Shown: positions 1 through 10,684 of the stretch, in pieces
Position numbering within the stretch: position 1 is the stretch's first letter
Layout: every line of letters starts with the position of its first letter
Assembly: GCF_000967655.1 (NCBI RefSeq)
Contig: NZ_JXYA01000006.1
Location: 184,643 to 248,642, forward strand
DNA from: Pseudoalteromonas rubra
GTDB lineage: Bacteria > Pseudomonadota > Gammaproteobacteria > Enterobacterales > Alteromonadaceae
DNA length: 64,000 nucleotides
Reading direction: 5' to 3'
Translations under genes and position numbers: made by a program
The notes under the pieces: generated by a model
Database searches by the model: none
Seen by the model: the letters and a program-made list of their open reading frames with translations, nothing else
Told to the model about the DNA's origin: nothing

Positions 1-1
1 A

Positions 2-3000
2 GAGGACAGAGCCCGCTTTATTCTGGCCGATGCCGATCCGGCGCTGGTACTGATGAGCGACGAGCTAACACTGCCTGTCGCGCACAGCCAGGCATATCGC
101 CTCAGTGACTGCCTGCAAAGCAGCACTATGGCACCCGTCACCGCTCCGGGGATAGCGCTGGCGCCGCAAGCGCTGGCCTATATCATTTATACCTCGGGCT
201 CAACGGGTCAACCCAAAGGCGTGCTGGTTGAGCATCGCAATATTACCACCTTGCTGAACAACACCCAGCCAGGGTTTGGGTTTAATGCCCAGGATACCTG
301 GTGCCTGTTCCACTCGTTTGCGTTTGATTTCTCGGTGTGGGAGATCTGGGGCGCACTGGCCCATGGCGGCAAACTGGTGATAGTGGACGACGCCTGCAAA
401 AAAGACAGTGCTGCATTCGCACACTTTATTCACGACAATCAGGTAAGCATTTTAAATCAGACACCATCGGCGTTTTATCCGCTGATGACGCATTTGCTGG
501 CGCAACCGGCGCTGACACATTCTCTGCGTACCGTGATCTTTGGCGGTGAAGCGCTGGAGCTGAGTAAGCTCACGCCCTGGTTTGAGGCAGCACAGCCGCT
601 ACCCAAGCTGGTCAACATGTATGGCATAACAGAGACCACTGTACACGTCACCGAGATGGAAATTACCCGCGAGCTGGTCGAACAGAACCCGGGCAAGAGC
701 ATTATAGGAAAGCCATTGCCCGGCTATCGCCTGTACTTACTGGATGAACAGCAAAGCCCTGTCGCGGCGGGTCAGCCCGGCGAGTTGTATGTAGGAGGCT
801 GCGGCGTCAGCCGGGGTTATCATCAAAGAGCAGTACTGACCGCAGAACGCTTTATTCCTAATCCGCTTGCCGGGCAAAACGAGGAGCGCCTCTATCGTAC
901 TGGCGATCTGGCACGTCTGAATGCACAGGGCCAATATGAATACCTGGGCCGCTGCGACGATCAGGTTCAGATCCGCGGACACCGCATTGAGCTTGGCGAA
1001 GTACAGCATGCCCTGCTAACCAACCCGGCAATTCAGGATGCCTGCGTGCTGGCTGCCAGCAAACGTCATGGTGACGTACTGGTGGCTTACCTGGTCACCC
1101 AAATGCCGCTTTCCGATGAAGCCATTCGTGGCGAGTTGTTAAAGCTTGTGCCCGAGTACATGGTGCCGGCGTATTTTGTCTCCGTGCCCGCGTTGCCGCT
1201 GACTAACAATGGCAAAGTGGATAAACAGGCGCTGCTCAGCCAGTTGCCGTTTAACTCACATACCGCGCAGGCCGGGCTTTCAGCCATGGAAGCAAACCTC
1301 AGCGCAGCACTACCAGTGCAAAACTTACAGGCCGAAGTTTCGGCTATCTGGTGTGAGGTGCTGGACGTGAGTCAGGTTGCGCCGGATGCGCCCTTTTTCA
1401 CGGTTGGGGGCGACTCCCTGCTGGCCAATGTACTGGCCACCAAACTGAGCGCCAAGTTCAATATCGACCTGCCGCTGACGGAGGTGTTTCAGTACAGCAC
1501 CATTAACGCCCAGTGCGATTATTTATCTGCCAAAGTCACCAGTCCGATTTCAGCGCCTGTACAAACGCCAGAGCCGGTGCGCCCTGCAAAGCCGACAACC
1601 ACTGATCAGGCCATCGCCATGATAGGTTTGTCTTGTCATTACCCGGACTCTCCCAACGCGCAGGCATTCTGGCAAAACCTCATTGAAGGCAAAAACCTGG
1701 TTCGCCACAGCCACAGAGCCGAGTCAGACGCGTCTATGATCTGGCTCGATACCTGGGTTGAAGGCCAGGATGAATTCGACCCCGGCTTTTTTAATCTCTC
1801 GGAAAAGCAAGCCCGCACCATGAGCTATGCACAGCGCCAGCTGTTACTGCATGCCTGGAAAGCGGTGGAAGATGCTGGTTATCGCTGTGACCAAATCCCT
1901 AACACCGGCGTGTATATTTCCGCCTCAGGCGGCGACCTGACCGATCTTAACCTGCACGATAAGTTCAGCAACGGGGAGTTTGTCCTCAATGCCGAGGACT
2001 ATGTTGCATCGACGCTGAATCAGCCAGGTACACTGGCAACCAGTATTTCCTATCATCTGAGTCTGACCGGCCCAAGTCTGTTTGTGCACTCCAATTGCTC
2101 TTCATCCCTGAGCGCACTGGCACTGGCCTGCTCGGCGCTTAAAGCCGGTGACATTGACTATGCCATTGTTGGCGCAGCCTGTTTATTCCCGCAGCGCAGC
2201 ACAGGATACAAGATAGAAAAAGGCCTCAACTTTGCCCCCGATGCGCGCTGCAAAGTCTTTGATGCCCAAGCCGATGGCATGATAGGCGGCAATGGCGTCT
2301 CTGTGGTGGTGCTCAAACGTGCCGATGAGGCAACCCAGGATAGCGATCACATTTACAGCCTGATTAAGGCGGTGAAGGTGAACAACGATGGCAACAACAA
2401 GGCCGGTTTCTTTGCCCCGGGCACGGAAGGCCAGATGCAGGTGATCACCCAGGCACTGCAAAGCGCTGATGTCTCACCGGCGAGTATCAGTTATGTCGAA
2501 GCCCATGGCACCGGCACCGCGCTGGGCGATCCCATTGAATTTGCTGCGCTGCAACAGGTTTATCAGCCGCATAGCGAAGCAAAACAATATTGTGGGCTGG
2601 GTGCCGTGAAATCGAACCTGGGCCATACAGATACCCTGGCAGGGCTTACCGGACTGGTGAAAACCAGCTTGTCGCTGCACCACAAACTGCTGCCCGGCAC
2701 CTTGCACTACAACGAGCCGAATCCACACCTGGACCTGGCTAACTCGCCGTTTTATGTCGTCGACAGTACGCGCCTGTGGGAAACCCCTTTGTTACCAAGG
2801 CGGGCCGCAGTCAGCTCATTTGGTATTGGCGGCACCAATGCCCACGCCATTTTGGAAGAAGCCCCGGTGGCGCAAACACAGAATGCATTGAGCAGTCAGC
2901 CTTCAATCGTGGTGCTGTCGGCAGCCACACCAGAAGTACTGCAACGTCAGATCAGTGAGCTGCTGAACTGGCTTGAGCGTACCCTGTGCGATGATGCGCT

Positions 3001-6000
3001 GAGAGTTAGCCTGGCCTACACCCTGCAAACGGGTCGTCAGGTGATGGCGCATCGCGCAGGCTTTGTGGTGTCTTCTTTGAACGAGCTTAAGACTCAGTTA
3101 AGTGCTTACCTTACCAGCGGCACGCAAACCATATTAAACCTGCTTCCTGCTGGTACACCGGCCAGCTGGCTGGCACAGGGCAATTATCAGGCTATTCTGA
3201 GCCACTGGCTGGACAGCGGCTTTGAGGACTGGGACTTCCTGTATCAGGGAGAGCAGGTAGGAAAACTGAGTCTGCCCACTTATCCTTTTGATCTAAAACC
3301 GTACACGCTCGGCCTGAGCCAGACTCAATCAGAAGAGCTGGTCCCATGCACGCTGAGTGTGCCAAAGTGGCGCACCCAGCCTGTGGTTACAGACAGTGAG
3401 ACAGCTGCGCCCGACAGCACGGCGTCGCACTGTGTGGTGCTGTGCGACCTGCCGGAGTTGGAAGTCGCCGGTGCCATCACCCAAGTGCTTAGCTCAAGCC
3501 ATTACGCATCGGAGCAGCAGGTCAGTGACTATGGGACTCAGCTGCTCGACATTATACAGTCGCTCGCGAAAACCAGGCAGCCGACCCTGTTACAGCTGGT
3601 GATAGGCAACACTCAGGCCGAGCCGCTGGCTAATCTCAACAGTTGCCTGCACGGCCTGTTGAAAACCGCCAGCATTGAACACCCTATGCTACGCACACAG
3701 CTGTTGCTGGTAGACCCGACACTGAGCTCAGATACGCTGCACACTCTGCTCACCGATAACCGCAATGCGCCCGACTCCGTCATTGCTTATCAGGGCACGA
3801 GCCGCACAGTACTGGGCTATCAGCCGGTGAGCGATGTGAACCCGGTCAGTGCGTGGCAGCCCGATGGCGTGTATCTGATCACCGGCGGGCTCGGTGGCAT
3901 TGGTCGTCACTTTATTGCCGAACTGGCCGCTTTGCCGTTTGCCACCACAGTGGTCGTGACAGGTCGCCGAGCCGCTGATGACGTTCAGGTAGAGTCGCAG
4001 CTGCGCAATCTTAAACAAGGTCAGGTGCAACTGGTTTATCGTCAGCTGGACGTGGCTCAAAAGATGAATACCTTGTTGCTGGTGCGCGACATAGTGCGCG
4101 AATTTGGTGCGCTCCATGGCGTGATCCACGCGGCCGGCATAGTGCAGGATACTTTGCTGTGCAACAAAACCCCGACCTCCTTTGCGCAGGTGCTGGCGCC
4201 TAAGGTCACGGGCGTGGTGGCGCTGGGTGAGGCCACTGCGGATCTACCACTGCGCTTCTTCGCCTGTTTTTCCGGGCTCAGTGGCGTACAGGGCGCTGCC
4301 TCTCAGGGCGACTATGCCATGGCCAATGCGTTTCTCGACAGCTATATGCAGCAGCGTCATGCCCTGGTTGCCAGCGGTAAGCGCCATGGCCTGAGCGCCA
4401 GTATCGACTGGCCTTTCTGGCAAGACGGCGGTATGCAGCGCAATGCCCAGTTTGCCCATACGGATGCGGCCATGCCCAGCAACAGTGGCATAGACGCTTT
4501 TTACCGGGCACTGCAACAGCCTCAGACGCTGGTGCAATATACCCCGGCCGATCCAAGCCATGAGCAGGTCAGTGACACCGCTACACCAGCAGCCCAGTTT
4601 ACCAGTGAAGCCGCGCTGGACGCTGCTCTAACTGAACAGCTGAGCACTATGGTGGCGGCTTTACTTGGCGTGCAACCGGACACACTGGATGGAGATACCG
4701 ATCTGGGCGAGTTTGGCGCAGACTCCATTGCTTTTATTACCTTTATCAATCAGCTCAACAGCCGCTATCAGCTTGAGCTCTCGCCCAGCGTGCTGTTTAT
4801 GCACTCGACCCTGAACAGCCTCAGAGCCCATATTATCGCCGAGTATGGCGATGTGCTGATCGCCACGAATAACGAGGCGCAAACAAGCTCAACGGATACA
4901 GTAGCAGAACAAGCCCCGGTGAATGCCTCAAATGATGAAGCGATTGCCATAGTCGGGATCAGCGCCGCCTTCCCCGAGGCGAGTAACCTCGACGAATTCT
5001 GGCACAACCTGAGCACAGGCAAAGACTGTGTGACCCGCCACAGCTGGCCACAGCCGCAAGACAACGAGCTCAGCTGGCCCGGCGAAATTAACTGGCTGGG
5101 CCGCCTGCGACGCGACACCGAGTTCGACCCCTTGTTCTTTAATATTGCCCCAGCGGAATGCGAACGCATCCAGTTGCAGGAAAGCCTGCTGATGATGCAT
5201 GTCTGGCAGTGTATTGAGAATGCCGGATACGACCCAAAATCGCTGGCAGGCACCAGCACCGGGTTATTTATTGGCTGTCAGTCTGGATATCACGAAGGGC
5301 TGATCACCTCCCCGGCATTTGCGCCAAACCGCATGAGCTACTTCCTCGACCTGCACGGCCCGAGCGAAGGGATAGATACCACCTGCTCATCATCGCTGGT
5401 GGCTGTACATAAGGCCATGGCGGCGATCCGTATGGGTGAGTGTGAGCAGGCCATTGTTGGCGGCGTCAATATCATAGACACTCCCACCGCCTCTGTGGCC
5501 ATGCAAGAGATAGGTGCGCTGTCGCCGGATGGACGATGCAAAACCTTTGCAGCCGATGCCGATGGCATAGTGCGGGGCGAAGGCGTTGGCATGATCATGC
5601 TGAAAAAACGCTCGGCAGCCGAGCGCGATCAGGACGCCATTTACGCCACCTTGCTGGGCTCAGCGGTTAACCATGGCGGTAAATCACAGGGCTTTACCGT
5701 GCCCAATGCCCGGGCACAAACTCAGCTGCTGGATAAAGCCTGGCGCAACGCCAACATCAACCCGGCCACACTCAGCTACATCGAGTGCCATGGCACCGGC
5801 ACCACGCTTGGCGATCCGGTTGAGCTGGATGCGCTCAAAGCAGCCTTTAATACACATCAGTGGCCAGCCCACTGTGCGCTGGGTTCAGTAAAGAGCAACA
5901 TAGGTCATACCGAAATTGCCGCCGGTATCGCAGGTCTCATCAAGGTTGTGCTGCAACTTAAGCATCAGACTCTGGTGCCCTCGCTCCATGTGCAGGCACT

Positions 6001-9000
6001 TAACCCCTATCTGGCGCTCGAGGATACGCCGCTTGCGGTACAAACCCAGGCGCAGCCGTGGGAGCACGGCGATACACCAAGGCGCGCAGCCGTCAGTGCC
6101 TTTGGGATCAGTGGCGTGAATGCCCATGTGGTGCTCGAAGAGTATCAGCCGAACATCACTGAGCAACACACAGCTTTACCAGGCGCCCCGGCGATGGTGG
6201 TGCTCTCGGCCACCAGCAAGGCAGCACTGGCACAAAAAGTCACTGAGCTTGCCAACCATGTTGCGACTTTACCTGACACGCCTGAGGTACTGGCGCAACT
6301 AGCCGCGACCTTAGCGCTGGGCCGCACGGCGCAGGCATACAGACTCGGCTGGGTAGTGTCCTCACTGAGCGAGTTGCGCACAGCCCTGAGGGAGGCCGCG
6401 CCTGATCAGGCTTCCAAGGTCAGCAATAACACCAGCGAGCAGCTAACAGCAGAGCAGTTGCTGACCCTGCACCAAACCCAGGAATATGCCGCCATAGTAC
6501 GTCTGTGGCAATCTGGCAAAGTCGCGAACTGGCAGCCGCTTTACCCAACTCCTCTGCCAAAACTCCATCTGCCTGGTACGTCTTTTATCAGCAAAAACGC
6601 AGTTGAGGCTGAACAAACAAGTCCCTGGCTGCTACTCGACAACCAATTTCAACCGGCTGCACTGACTCTGCCTGAGGACTGGCAGACATTACTGACTGCA
6701 CAGCTGGCACACAGGCATATTTTGCTGGTCTCAGACACCCAGGCGCAGCTTGAAACCCTCAGTGAGCCGCTACACGCAAGTGGCTGTAAGGTGACTTCGC
6801 TGTGCTTTGAACAACTGGACCACTCAGCGCTGGATCCAGAAGATCTGCCGGATGCCATTTTTGTGCTGGGCTGTGGTTCATTGCTTGAGCCGCAGCAGCA
6901 GATAAAACCCCTGTTCGAGCTGATGCAACTCACCGCCCGTCACGACAATCACGCGATGCAGCTGTTTTATGCCACTCAGACCGACTCGCAAATTGAGACC
7001 CGGGACGACCTGAGTGCCCTGCTGCGTTGCTACAACCTGCGCAATCCGCAGCACAGCTGGACGTTAGTCGAGCAACTCGGTGAGGCTGCTTGTCTGGGCG
7101 AATTGTTGCTGCAGGAGTTTGCCAGTACCTTACTGAACGCAACCGAGCATCAGCCGAACCAGGTGCAATACCGCGATGGTGCGCGCTTTGCACTTCAACT
7201 AACGCAACTGCCGGGCGCAAGCGATACAGCTAAACCTGAGTATGAAATACGTCACGGCGGTACTTATCTGATCGCAGGGGCACTGGGCGAACTGGGCATG
7301 GCGCTGAGCCAGCCCTTGCTGGAAGATTTTGATGCCAACCTCATTTTACTGGGCAGGCGCGATGAGCAAGCCGTGCAACCACAACTGACCCAGCTCAGCG
7401 GAAAAGGCACAGTGCATTACCTGGCGTGTGATATTGCCGACGCCCAACAGCTGAAACAGCTCAGTGCTTTACTGAGCGACAAGTCACTAGTGCTCAACGG
7501 CGTGTTCCATCTGGGCACCACCTATACGGAAGAAGAAAACAACTGGGCCGACTTTGCCCGCTCAATGCAGGTCAAAGTACAAGGCACGCAGCAGCTGGAC
7601 TCCCTGCTTGGCGGCTGTGAGCTGGACTTTTTTGTGCTGTTCTCTTCTATGGCCGTGTTTGGCAGCCTGAATCACCTGTCGTATTCGTACGCCAATGGCT
7701 TTCAGAATGCCTTTGCCCGGGCCCGAAATCAGCAAGTGGATAAGCAGCAGCGTCATGGTCAGACCCTGGCAATTAACTGGGGCTACTGGCATTCAGATGA
7801 TCCGCTAAAAAGCATTGAAAACAGCTTTGCCGAGAAAAAAGGCTATCAGCTGATCCAGATGTCGGATGCCTTTGCACAACTGCCGAACTTGCTCAGCACC
7901 AAGCGCAGTACCCTGGCGGCCATTTGCACCACAGAGCCCGAACGCATCACGCACAACACAGCGGCACTATTACAGCGCAAACGCCTGACGCACGCCCGTC
8001 TGGAGCAAGTATCGGAAGACACGCCTGACGCACCTCAGGATATCGCTGGCACTGTGGTAAGCATTGTTGGCCAGGTGCTGGGAATAGCTCCCGATGAGCT
8101 GGATCTAAATTGCGATCTGTATGATTACGGCTTTGACTCCATCTCATTGCTGAAAACCTTCCAGCAACTCAAGGCCCGGCTCAATATTGATATTCAGGCC
8201 GATGCCTTTAAGAACATGAATACCATTCAGGCACTGATCGACGAAATCGACAAGGCCCACGGCCAGGTTCAGCATGAGGACGATGCATCGTTACCTGAGT
8301 TTATTATCGATGCGGGCATTGACTTGCCGACGCTGCCCGATGAGATAGTGCATGCCTATGAGGGCGACGTCCGTCATGTGCTGCTCACCGGAGCAACCGG
8401 CTTTTTAGGCAGTCACCTGCTGGCAGAGCTGCAGGCCACCACCAAGGCAAAAATATACTGCCTGGTGCGCGCCGACAGCGCAGAGCAAGCACTGACTCGC
8501 ATTGCCGATAATGCCAAACAGTATGCGCTGACTCTGGATCTGGAACGCATCGTGCCTGTCCCGGGAGATATGGAGCAATCCCGATTAGGCGTATCCGATG
8601 AGCACTGGGCACTGCTGTGCCGGGACATCCAACATGTGGTACATACAGCCTCGTATGTGAATCATATCCAGCCCTACTTTGCCTTTAAAAAGTCGGTGGC
8701 TGGTACCAATGCTCTGCTCAAACTATGCTGCACGGACACGCTGAAGATGATCCACTTTGTCTCCAGCACCACCGCCAGCACCCAGATCAAAGACTCGCAC
8801 TTTTCAGTCAACCCACGAGAGTCCTTTATTCCAACTGACGAAGCAGCCTTGCTGTGCAGTGGGTACGGACAGTCGAAATGGGTGCAGGAAGAAAACATTC
8901 GTCAGGCATCACTCATCGGTGTGCCCTACACGGTTTACCGCTTTTCGGAAATTTCGGGCTCATCAACAAGTGGCATTGGCAATACGGATGATGTCTTCCA

Positions 9001-9499
9001 CCGCATCCTGAAAATGATGCTCAGCATAGAGGTACGCCCAGCTGAAAGCCCCTACATGCTGGATATCATTCCGGTTGACCGCGCGGCTACCTGTATCGTT
9101 GCAGGCATGAGTGACCCGCAAAAACGCAACCAGGTCTATCACGTGGCAAACCCAGCACCACTGAGCATTGCAACCTTTTATGACTTTGCCACTGAGCGGG
9201 GTTTGCACTTTTCGCAAACGGATAAAGCCGAGTTTATTGGTGCCTGTGAAGCCTACGCGGCCCGGCGTGAAGGCAAAGATCAGGTCATTATGCAGGGATT
9301 ATTGTCATCACGCCCTGGCTACGATGAATATCTGTTTGAAGCCTACTTAATGCCGATGGACCCGTATGATAAGGACAACTTTATCGCACTGACAGAGCGC
9401 TATGACATCACGTTGGGTGACTGGGAGCGTTTGTTTGATACTTACTTTACCCAGTGGCTGGAAGACAGACACTATCGGGAGATCTGGCAGGAGAGTTAA
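2..9499 (+). CDS. Hybrid NRPS/trans-AT-type PKS, 3' part: A(Thr)-PCP-KS-KR-ACP-KS-KR-ACP-reductase
   Basis: The frame is open from base 2, so the gene starts upstream of the window; 3165 residues are visible. Domains by nucleotide position: adenylation domain 2-1230 (A3 core YTSGSTGQPKG at 194-226), carrier protein near 1330-1540 (GGDSL, Ser codon 1415), KS1 about 1604-2857 (Cys codon 2096 in NCSSS, then HGTGT and GHTD), KR1 about 3863-4430 (TGGLGGIG), ACP1 about 4616-4850 (GADSI, Ser 4724), KS2 about 4934-6142 (Cys 5384 in TCSSS, HGTGT, GHTE), KR2 about 7240-7830, ACP2 about 8040-8270 (GFDSI, Ser 8138), and a thioester-reductase SDR domain 8365-9496 (TGATGFLG, YGQSK). The ten specificity residues of the adenylation domain read DFWNIGMVHK, the known threonine signature. 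No acyltransferase domain lies in either PKS module, so malonyl loading in trans is inferred. The terminal reductase implies release as aldehyde or alcohol. The product is not identified. Confidence 0.95.
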   Translation, partial: EDRARFILADADPALVLMSDELTLPVAHSQAYRLSDCLQSSTMAPVTAPGIALAPQALAYIIYTSGSTGQPKGVLVEHRNITTLLNNTQPGFGFNAQDTWCLFHSFAFDFSVWEIWGALAHGGKLVIVDDACKKDSAAFAHFIHDNQVSILNQTPSAFYPLMTHLLAQPALTHSLRTVIFGGEALELSKLTPWFEAAQPLPKLVNMYGITETTVHVTEMEITRELVEQNPGKSIIGKPLPGYRLYLLDEQQSPVAAGQPGELYVGGCGVSRGYHQRAVLTAERFIPNPLAGQNEERLYRTGDLARLNAQGQYEYLGRCDDQVQIRGHRIELGEVQHALLTNPAIQDACVLAASKRHGDVLVAYLVTQMPLSDEAIRGELLKLVPEYMVPAYFVSVPALPLTNNGKVDKQALLSQLPFNSHTAQAGLSAMEANLSAALPVQNLQAEVSAIWCEVLDVSQVAPDAPFFTVGGDSLLANVLATKLSAKFNIDLPLTEVFQYSTINAQCDYLSAKVTSPISAPVQTPEPVRPAKPTTTDQAIAMIGLSCHYPDSPNAQAFWQNLIEGKNLVRHSHRAESDASMIWLDTWVEGQDEFDPGFFNLSEKQARTMSYAQRQLLLHAWKAVEDAGYRCDQIPNTGVYISASGGDLTDLNLHDKFSNGEFVLNAEDYVASTLNQPGTLATSISYHLSLTGPSLFVHSNCSSSLSALALACSALKAGDIDYAIVGAACLFPQRSTGYKIEKGLNFAPDARCKVFDAQADGMIGGNGVSVVVLKRADEATQDSDHIYSLIKAVKVNNDGNNKAGFFAPGTEGQMQVITQALQSADVSPASISYVEAHGTGTALGDPIEFAALQQVYQPHSEAKQYCGLGAVKSNLGHTDTLAGLTGLVKTSLSLHHKLLPGTLHYNEPNPHLDLANSPFYVVDSTRLWETPLLPRRAAVSSFGIGGTNAHAILEEAPVAQTQNALSSQPSIVVLSAATPEVLQRQISELLNWLERTLCDDALRVSLAYTLQTGRQVMAHRAGFVVSSLNELKTQLSAYLTSGTQTILNLLPAGTPASWLAQGNYQAILSHWLDSGFEDWDFLYQGEQVGKLSLPTYPFDLKPYTLGLSQTQSEELVPCTLSVPKWRTQPVVTDSETAAPDSTASHCVVLCDLPELEVAGAITQVLSSSHYASEQQVSDYGTQLLDIIQSLAKTRQPTLLQLVIGNTQAEPLANLNSCLHGLLKTASIEHPMLRTQLLLVDPTLSSDTLHTLLTDNRNAPDSVIAYQGTSRTVLGYQPVSDVNPVSAWQPDGVYLITGGLGGIGRHFIAELAALPFATTVVVTGRRAADDVQVESQLRNLKQGQVQLVYRQLDVAQKMNTLLLVRDIVREFGALHGVIHAAGIVQDTLLCNKTPTSFAQVLAPKVTGVVALGEATADLPLRFFACFSGLSGVQGAASQGDYAMANAFLDSYMQQRHALVASGKRHGLSASIDWPFWQDGGMQRNAQFAHTDAAMPSNSGIDAFYRALQQPQTLVQYTPADPSHEQVSDTATPAAQFTSEAALDAALTEQLSTMVAALLGVQPDTLDGDTDLGEFGADSIAFITFINQLNSRYQLELSPSVLFMHSTLNSLRAHIIAEYGDVLIATNNEAQTSSTDTVAEQAPVNASNDEAIAIVGISAAFPEASNLDEFWHNLSTGKDCVTRHSWPQPQDNELSWPGEINWLGRLRRDTEFDPLFFNIAPAECERIQLQESLLMMHVWQCIENAGYDPKSLAGTSTGLFIGCQSGYHEGLITSPAFAPNRMSYFLDLHGPSEGIDTTCSSSLVAVHKAMAAIRMGECEQAIVGGVNIIDTPTASVAMQEIGALSPDGRCKTFAADADGIVRGEGVGMIMLKKRSAAERDQDAIYATLLGSAVNHGGKSQGFTVPNARAQTQLLDKAWRNANINPATLSYIECHGTGTTLGDPVELDALKAAFNTHQWPAHCALGSVKSNIGHTEIAAGIAGLIKVVLQLKHQTLVPSLHVQALNPYLALEDTPLAVQTQAQPWEHGDTPRRAAVSAFGISGVNAHVVLEEYQPNITEQHTALPGAPAMVVLSATSKAALAQKVTELANHVATLPDTPEVLAQLAATLALGRTAQAYRLGWVVSSLSELRTALREAAPDQASKVSNNTSEQLTAEQLLTLHQTQEYAAIVRLWQSGKVANWQPLYPTPLPKLHLPGTSFISKNAVEAEQTSPWLLLDNQFQPAALTLPEDWQTLLTAQLAHRHILLVSDTQAQLETLSEPLHASGCKVTSLCFEQLDHSALDPEDLPDAIFVLGCGSLLEPQQQIKPLFELMQLTARHDNHAMQLFYATQTDSQIETRDDLSALLRCYNLRNPQHSWTLVEQLGEAACLGELLLQEFASTLLNATEHQPNQVQYRDGARFALQLTQLPGASDTAKPEYEIRHGGTYLIAGALGELGMALSQPLLEDFDANLILLGRRDEQAVQPQLTQLSGKGTVHYLACDIADAQQLKQLSALLSDKSLVLNGVFHLGTTYTEEENNWADFARSMQVKVQGTQQLDSLLGGCELDFFVLFSSMAVFGSLNHLSYSYANGFQNAFARARNQQVDKQQRHGQTLAINWGYWHSDDPLKSIENSFAEKKGYQLIQMSDAFAQLPNLLSTKRSTLAAICTTEPERITHNTAALLQRKRLTHARLEQVSEDTPDAPQDIAGTVVSIVGQVLGIAPDELDLNCDLYDYGFDSISLLKTFQQLKARLNIDIQADAFKNMNTIQALIDEIDKAHGQVQHEDDASLPEFIIDAGIDLPTLPDEIVHAYEGDVRHVLLTGATGFLGSHLLAELQATTKAKIYCLVRADSAEQALTRIADNAKQYALTLDLERIVPVPGDMEQSRLGVSDEHWALLCRDIQHVVHTASYVNHIQPYFAFKKSVAGTNALLKLCCTDTLKMIHFVSSTTASTQIKDSHFSVNPRESFIPTDEAALLCSGYGQSKWVQEENIRQASLIGVPYTVYRFSEISGSSTSGIGNTDDVFHRILKMMLSIEVRPAESPYMLDIIPVDRAATCIVAGMSDPQKRNQVYHVANPAPLSIATFYDFATERGLHFSQTDKAEFIGACEAYAARREGKDQVIMQGLLSSRPGYDEYLFEAYLMPMDPYDKDNFIALTERYDITLGDWERLFDTYFTQWLEDRHYREIWQES

Positions 9500-9508
9500 G
9501 TAGATTAC

Positions 9509-9539
9509 AAAGCGGGCGTAATAGCCCGCTTTGCTTTTA
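9509..9539. terminator. Bidirectional intrinsic terminator after the NRPS/PKS gene
   Basis: AAAGCGGGC (9509-9517) pairs with GCCCGCTTT (9524-9532) across a six-base loop and is followed by a T-rich stretch. It sits between two convergent genes, the assembly-line gene ending at 9499 and serB ending at 9551, so it can serve both strands. It also marks the end of the biosynthetic transcript. Confidence 0.85.
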
Positions 9540-9550
9540 TCAGCTCACAA

Positions 9551-10564
9551 CTAAACCGGGACACTCAGCAAATAAAGCAGCTGAGTCAAAGACCCTTGGG
9601 TAATGGCGGCATCCGCCTGCTCGACTACCTTAGGTTTGCCATGCACAGCCACGCCTAAGCCCGCAGCGGCCATCATAATTAAATCGTTGGCGCCGTCGCC
9701 CATGGCCACGGTTTGACTAGCTGAAATGTCAAACTGCTCAGCCAAAGTGTTGAGCACTTCGGCTTTTTTATTGCCATCAACCACTTCTCCCAACACTTTA
9801 CCAGTGAGCTTGTTATCGGCAATTTCCAGTGTATTGGCAAACACCGCATCCAGCTGCAACGGTGCTTTGAGCGCCTCGGCAAACCAGGTAAAACCCCCTG
9901 AGGCAATCGCCAGATGCCAGTGATGGGCCTTCAGTACCGCACACAACTGGGCAACGCCCTCCATCAGCGGCAGGTTATCTTTGAGTTGCTGAATAAGCGG
10001 CAACTCGACGCCGGACAGCTTAGCAACACGCTGATACAGACTGTCGTTAAACGCCAGCTGCCCGGCCATCGCCTGTGCGGTGACGGCAGCTACCTCATCA
10101 TACACCCCGGCCAGTCTGGCAATTTCATCAATGCACTCAATTTTGATTGCCGTGGAGTCCATATCCATCACCAGTAAACCAGGCTTTTGCAAGCTGGGAA
10201 GCTGGCTGATAGCGGCGCCTTGCAGACCACACTGCGCCGCTAACGCGCGAACCGGCGCACGCACATCGCGTGTCGATTGGGTAGACAAAACCAATCCGGG
10301 TGTCATGTCAGCCGTGGGCTGATACAGTGCCAGTTGGGTGACTTCGATATCTGCCTGGCGGCACAAATTCAGGATCTCCAGAACCGTGGCACCGCTGAGC
10401 TCAGCACCGAAGAAACACAGATACTGGCCCGCTTGTGATGCGGGGCTGGCGCGCGGCGTTAGTTGATCGTCGTTTTCAATCTGGTACCAGTTTGCTAAGG
10501 TAAGAAACTGCCCGGCGGGCTCAGCACAGGCACGCAACTGGATTGACGCGAGTGACTTTGACAT
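9551..10564 (-). CDS. serB: Phosphoserine phosphatase SerB
   Basis: Hydrolyses O-phosphoserine to serine, the last step of serine biosynthesis, in the cytoplasm. The 337-residue product carries the HAD-superfamily nucleophile motif MDMDST near residue 133, the SerB-typical CIDEIARLAG just after it, and the GDGANDLIMM metal motif near residue 290. The N-terminal ~115 residues resemble the extra regulatory portion of the long enterobacterial SerB type. It is divergent from smp, the same arrangement as in E. coli, with about 120 bp between the two starts. A terminator shared with the upstream biosynthetic gene lies just beyond its stop. Confidence 0.95.
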   Translation of the reverse strand: MSKSLASIQLRACAEPAGQFLTLANWYQIENDDQLTPRASPASQAGQYLCFFGAELSGATVLEILNLCRQADIEVTQLALYQPTADMTPGLVLSTQSTRDVRAPVRALAAQCGLQGAAISQLPSLQKPGLLVMDMDSTAIKIECIDEIARLAGVYDEVAAVTAQAMAGQLAFNDSLYQRVAKLSGVELPLIQQLKDNLPLMEGVAQLCAVLKAHHWHLAIASGGFTWFAEALKAPLQLDAVFANTLEIADNKLTGKVLGEVVDGNKKAEVLNTLAEQFDISASQTVAMGDGANDLIMMAAAGLGVAVHGKPKVVEQADAAITQGSLTQLLYLLSVPV

Positions 10565-10684
10565 GGATACTCCTGATTAGGGTCATACCCGGCTCATTGA
10601 GCCTAAGTGTGAATGCTTGATTGGTAACGGTATGGGCCCTTTGTAACATCTTAATCATGGCATGTCAGCAGGCAAACAAGATCT

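Noticed and set aside
3728..4129. 133-codon antisense frame within the PKS gene
   Set aside because: It lies opposite the KR1 domain of a clearly coding strand and has no independent signals; long antisense frames are expected in GC-rich coding DNA.
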